The notes beneath the pieces are model-generated. The model had not been told where the DNA came from and did not search any database. It worked only from the letters and a program-made list of their open reading frames with translations. A stretch of 6,603 nt of DNA from Bacillota bacterium (GTDB taxonomy: Bacteria; Bacillota; Sulfobacillia; JABLXB01), in assembly GCA_024653225.1 (NCBI GenBank), contig JANLGA010000042.1:251-6853 (forward strand). Direction: 5' to 3'. Of this stretch, positions 6,332 through 6,603 are shown piece by piece (position 1 is the first letter of the stretch; every line of letters begins with the position of its first letter). A program made the translations under genes and the position numbers.

Positions 6332-6603
6332 ATGAACGAGCGAGTCCGGAGGCTCAGGCAAGAGAGCCTGGATGCGAAGGCGACCATATCAACGGAGAGG
6401 GCCGAGATCGTTACGGAATGCTACAAGACGGCGCGCGGCCTGTCGGCGCCGATGATGCGGGCACTCGTTTTCAAGACGCTCCTGGAGCGCAAGAGGATAT
6501 ACATCGGTCCCGGGGAGCTGATAGTGGGGGAAAGGGGTCCGGGTCCCAAGCTCACGCCGACCTACCCCGAACTCTGCTGCCACAGCCTGGAGGACCTCGA
6601 GAT
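6332..6603 (+). CDS. Glycyl radical enzyme, pyruvate formate-lyase family, N-terminal part (90 codons, runs off window)
   Basis: This is the start of a glycyl radical enzyme, the oxygen-sensitive family that includes pyruvate formate-lyase, diol and glycerol dehydratases, choline and isethionate lyases and trans-4-hydroxy-L-proline dehydratase. The visible residues show the N-terminal pattern of the dehydratase/PflD-like branch: ISTERAEIVTECYK (19-32), a PMMRALVFK stretch (40-48), GELIVGERG (61-69) and TPTYPELCCHSLEDLE (75-90). The active-site cysteine and the C-terminal glycyl-radical loop lie beyond 6603, so the reaction cannot be assigned. Resemblance to hydroxyproline dehydratase is from memory of that family and is only suggestive. 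ATG 6332 follows AGGTGGGG (6315-6322) by 9 nt and the activase stop by 4 nt, so the pair is almost certainly one transcript. Confidence 0.9.
   Translation, partial: MNERVRRLRQESLDAKATISTERAEIVTECYKTARGLSAPMMRALVFKTLLERKRIYIGPGELIVGERGPGPKLTPTYPELCCHSLEDLE

Overview
This looks like a fragment of a high-GC, anaerobic, spore-forming member of the Bacillota (Firmicutes). A gene resembling the spore-germination protein YpeB points to an endospore former. A glycyl radical enzyme with its iron-sulfur activase points to anaerobic metabolism. Third-position codon use is strongly G/C. I cannot name a genus.

Layout, left to right. (1) Positions 1-143 hold a perfect 50-bp inverted repeat at the very edge of the window. 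It cuts off the 5' end of ypeB and looks more like an assembly or chimera artefact than biology. (2) ypeB (+), truncated at its start, ends at 1213 and is followed by a probable intrinsic terminator. (3) A two-gene, translationally coupled unit (+) encodes a metallo-beta-lactamase-fold hydrolase and a NUDIX hydrolase, which overlap by 8 nt. (4) Two genes on the minus strand converge on it: a small adenosine-specific kinase family protein and, upstream of it, a 593-aa sigma-54-dependent activator with a cysteine-bearing N-terminal sensor, a PAS domain, an AAA+ domain and a Fis-type HTH. (5) A 285-bp divergent intergenic region carries a near-perfect -24/-12 (sigma-54) promoter reading rightward. 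About 100-150 bp upstream of that promoter lies a cluster of five TTCTCA/TGAGAA half-sites. (6) Downstream (+) are a glycyl-radical-enzyme activase and, 4 nt later, the first 90 codons of a pyruvate-formate-lyase-family glycyl radical enzyme that runs off the window.

How it fits together: the right half reads as a self-contained regulated module. The divergent activator probably binds the half-site cluster as an enhancer and drives sigma-54 RNA polymerase at 5359-5374 to transcribe activase and glycyl radical enzyme together. The signal is unknown; the sensor domain has a C-x2-C-x5-C-x7-C cluster that could bind a metal or sense redox state. The substrate is also unknown; the visible N-terminus most resembles the hydroxyproline-dehydratase/PflD-like branch, but only 90 residues are present. 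The left half (germination protein, hydrolases) is ordinary housekeeping or accessory content with no evident link to this module.
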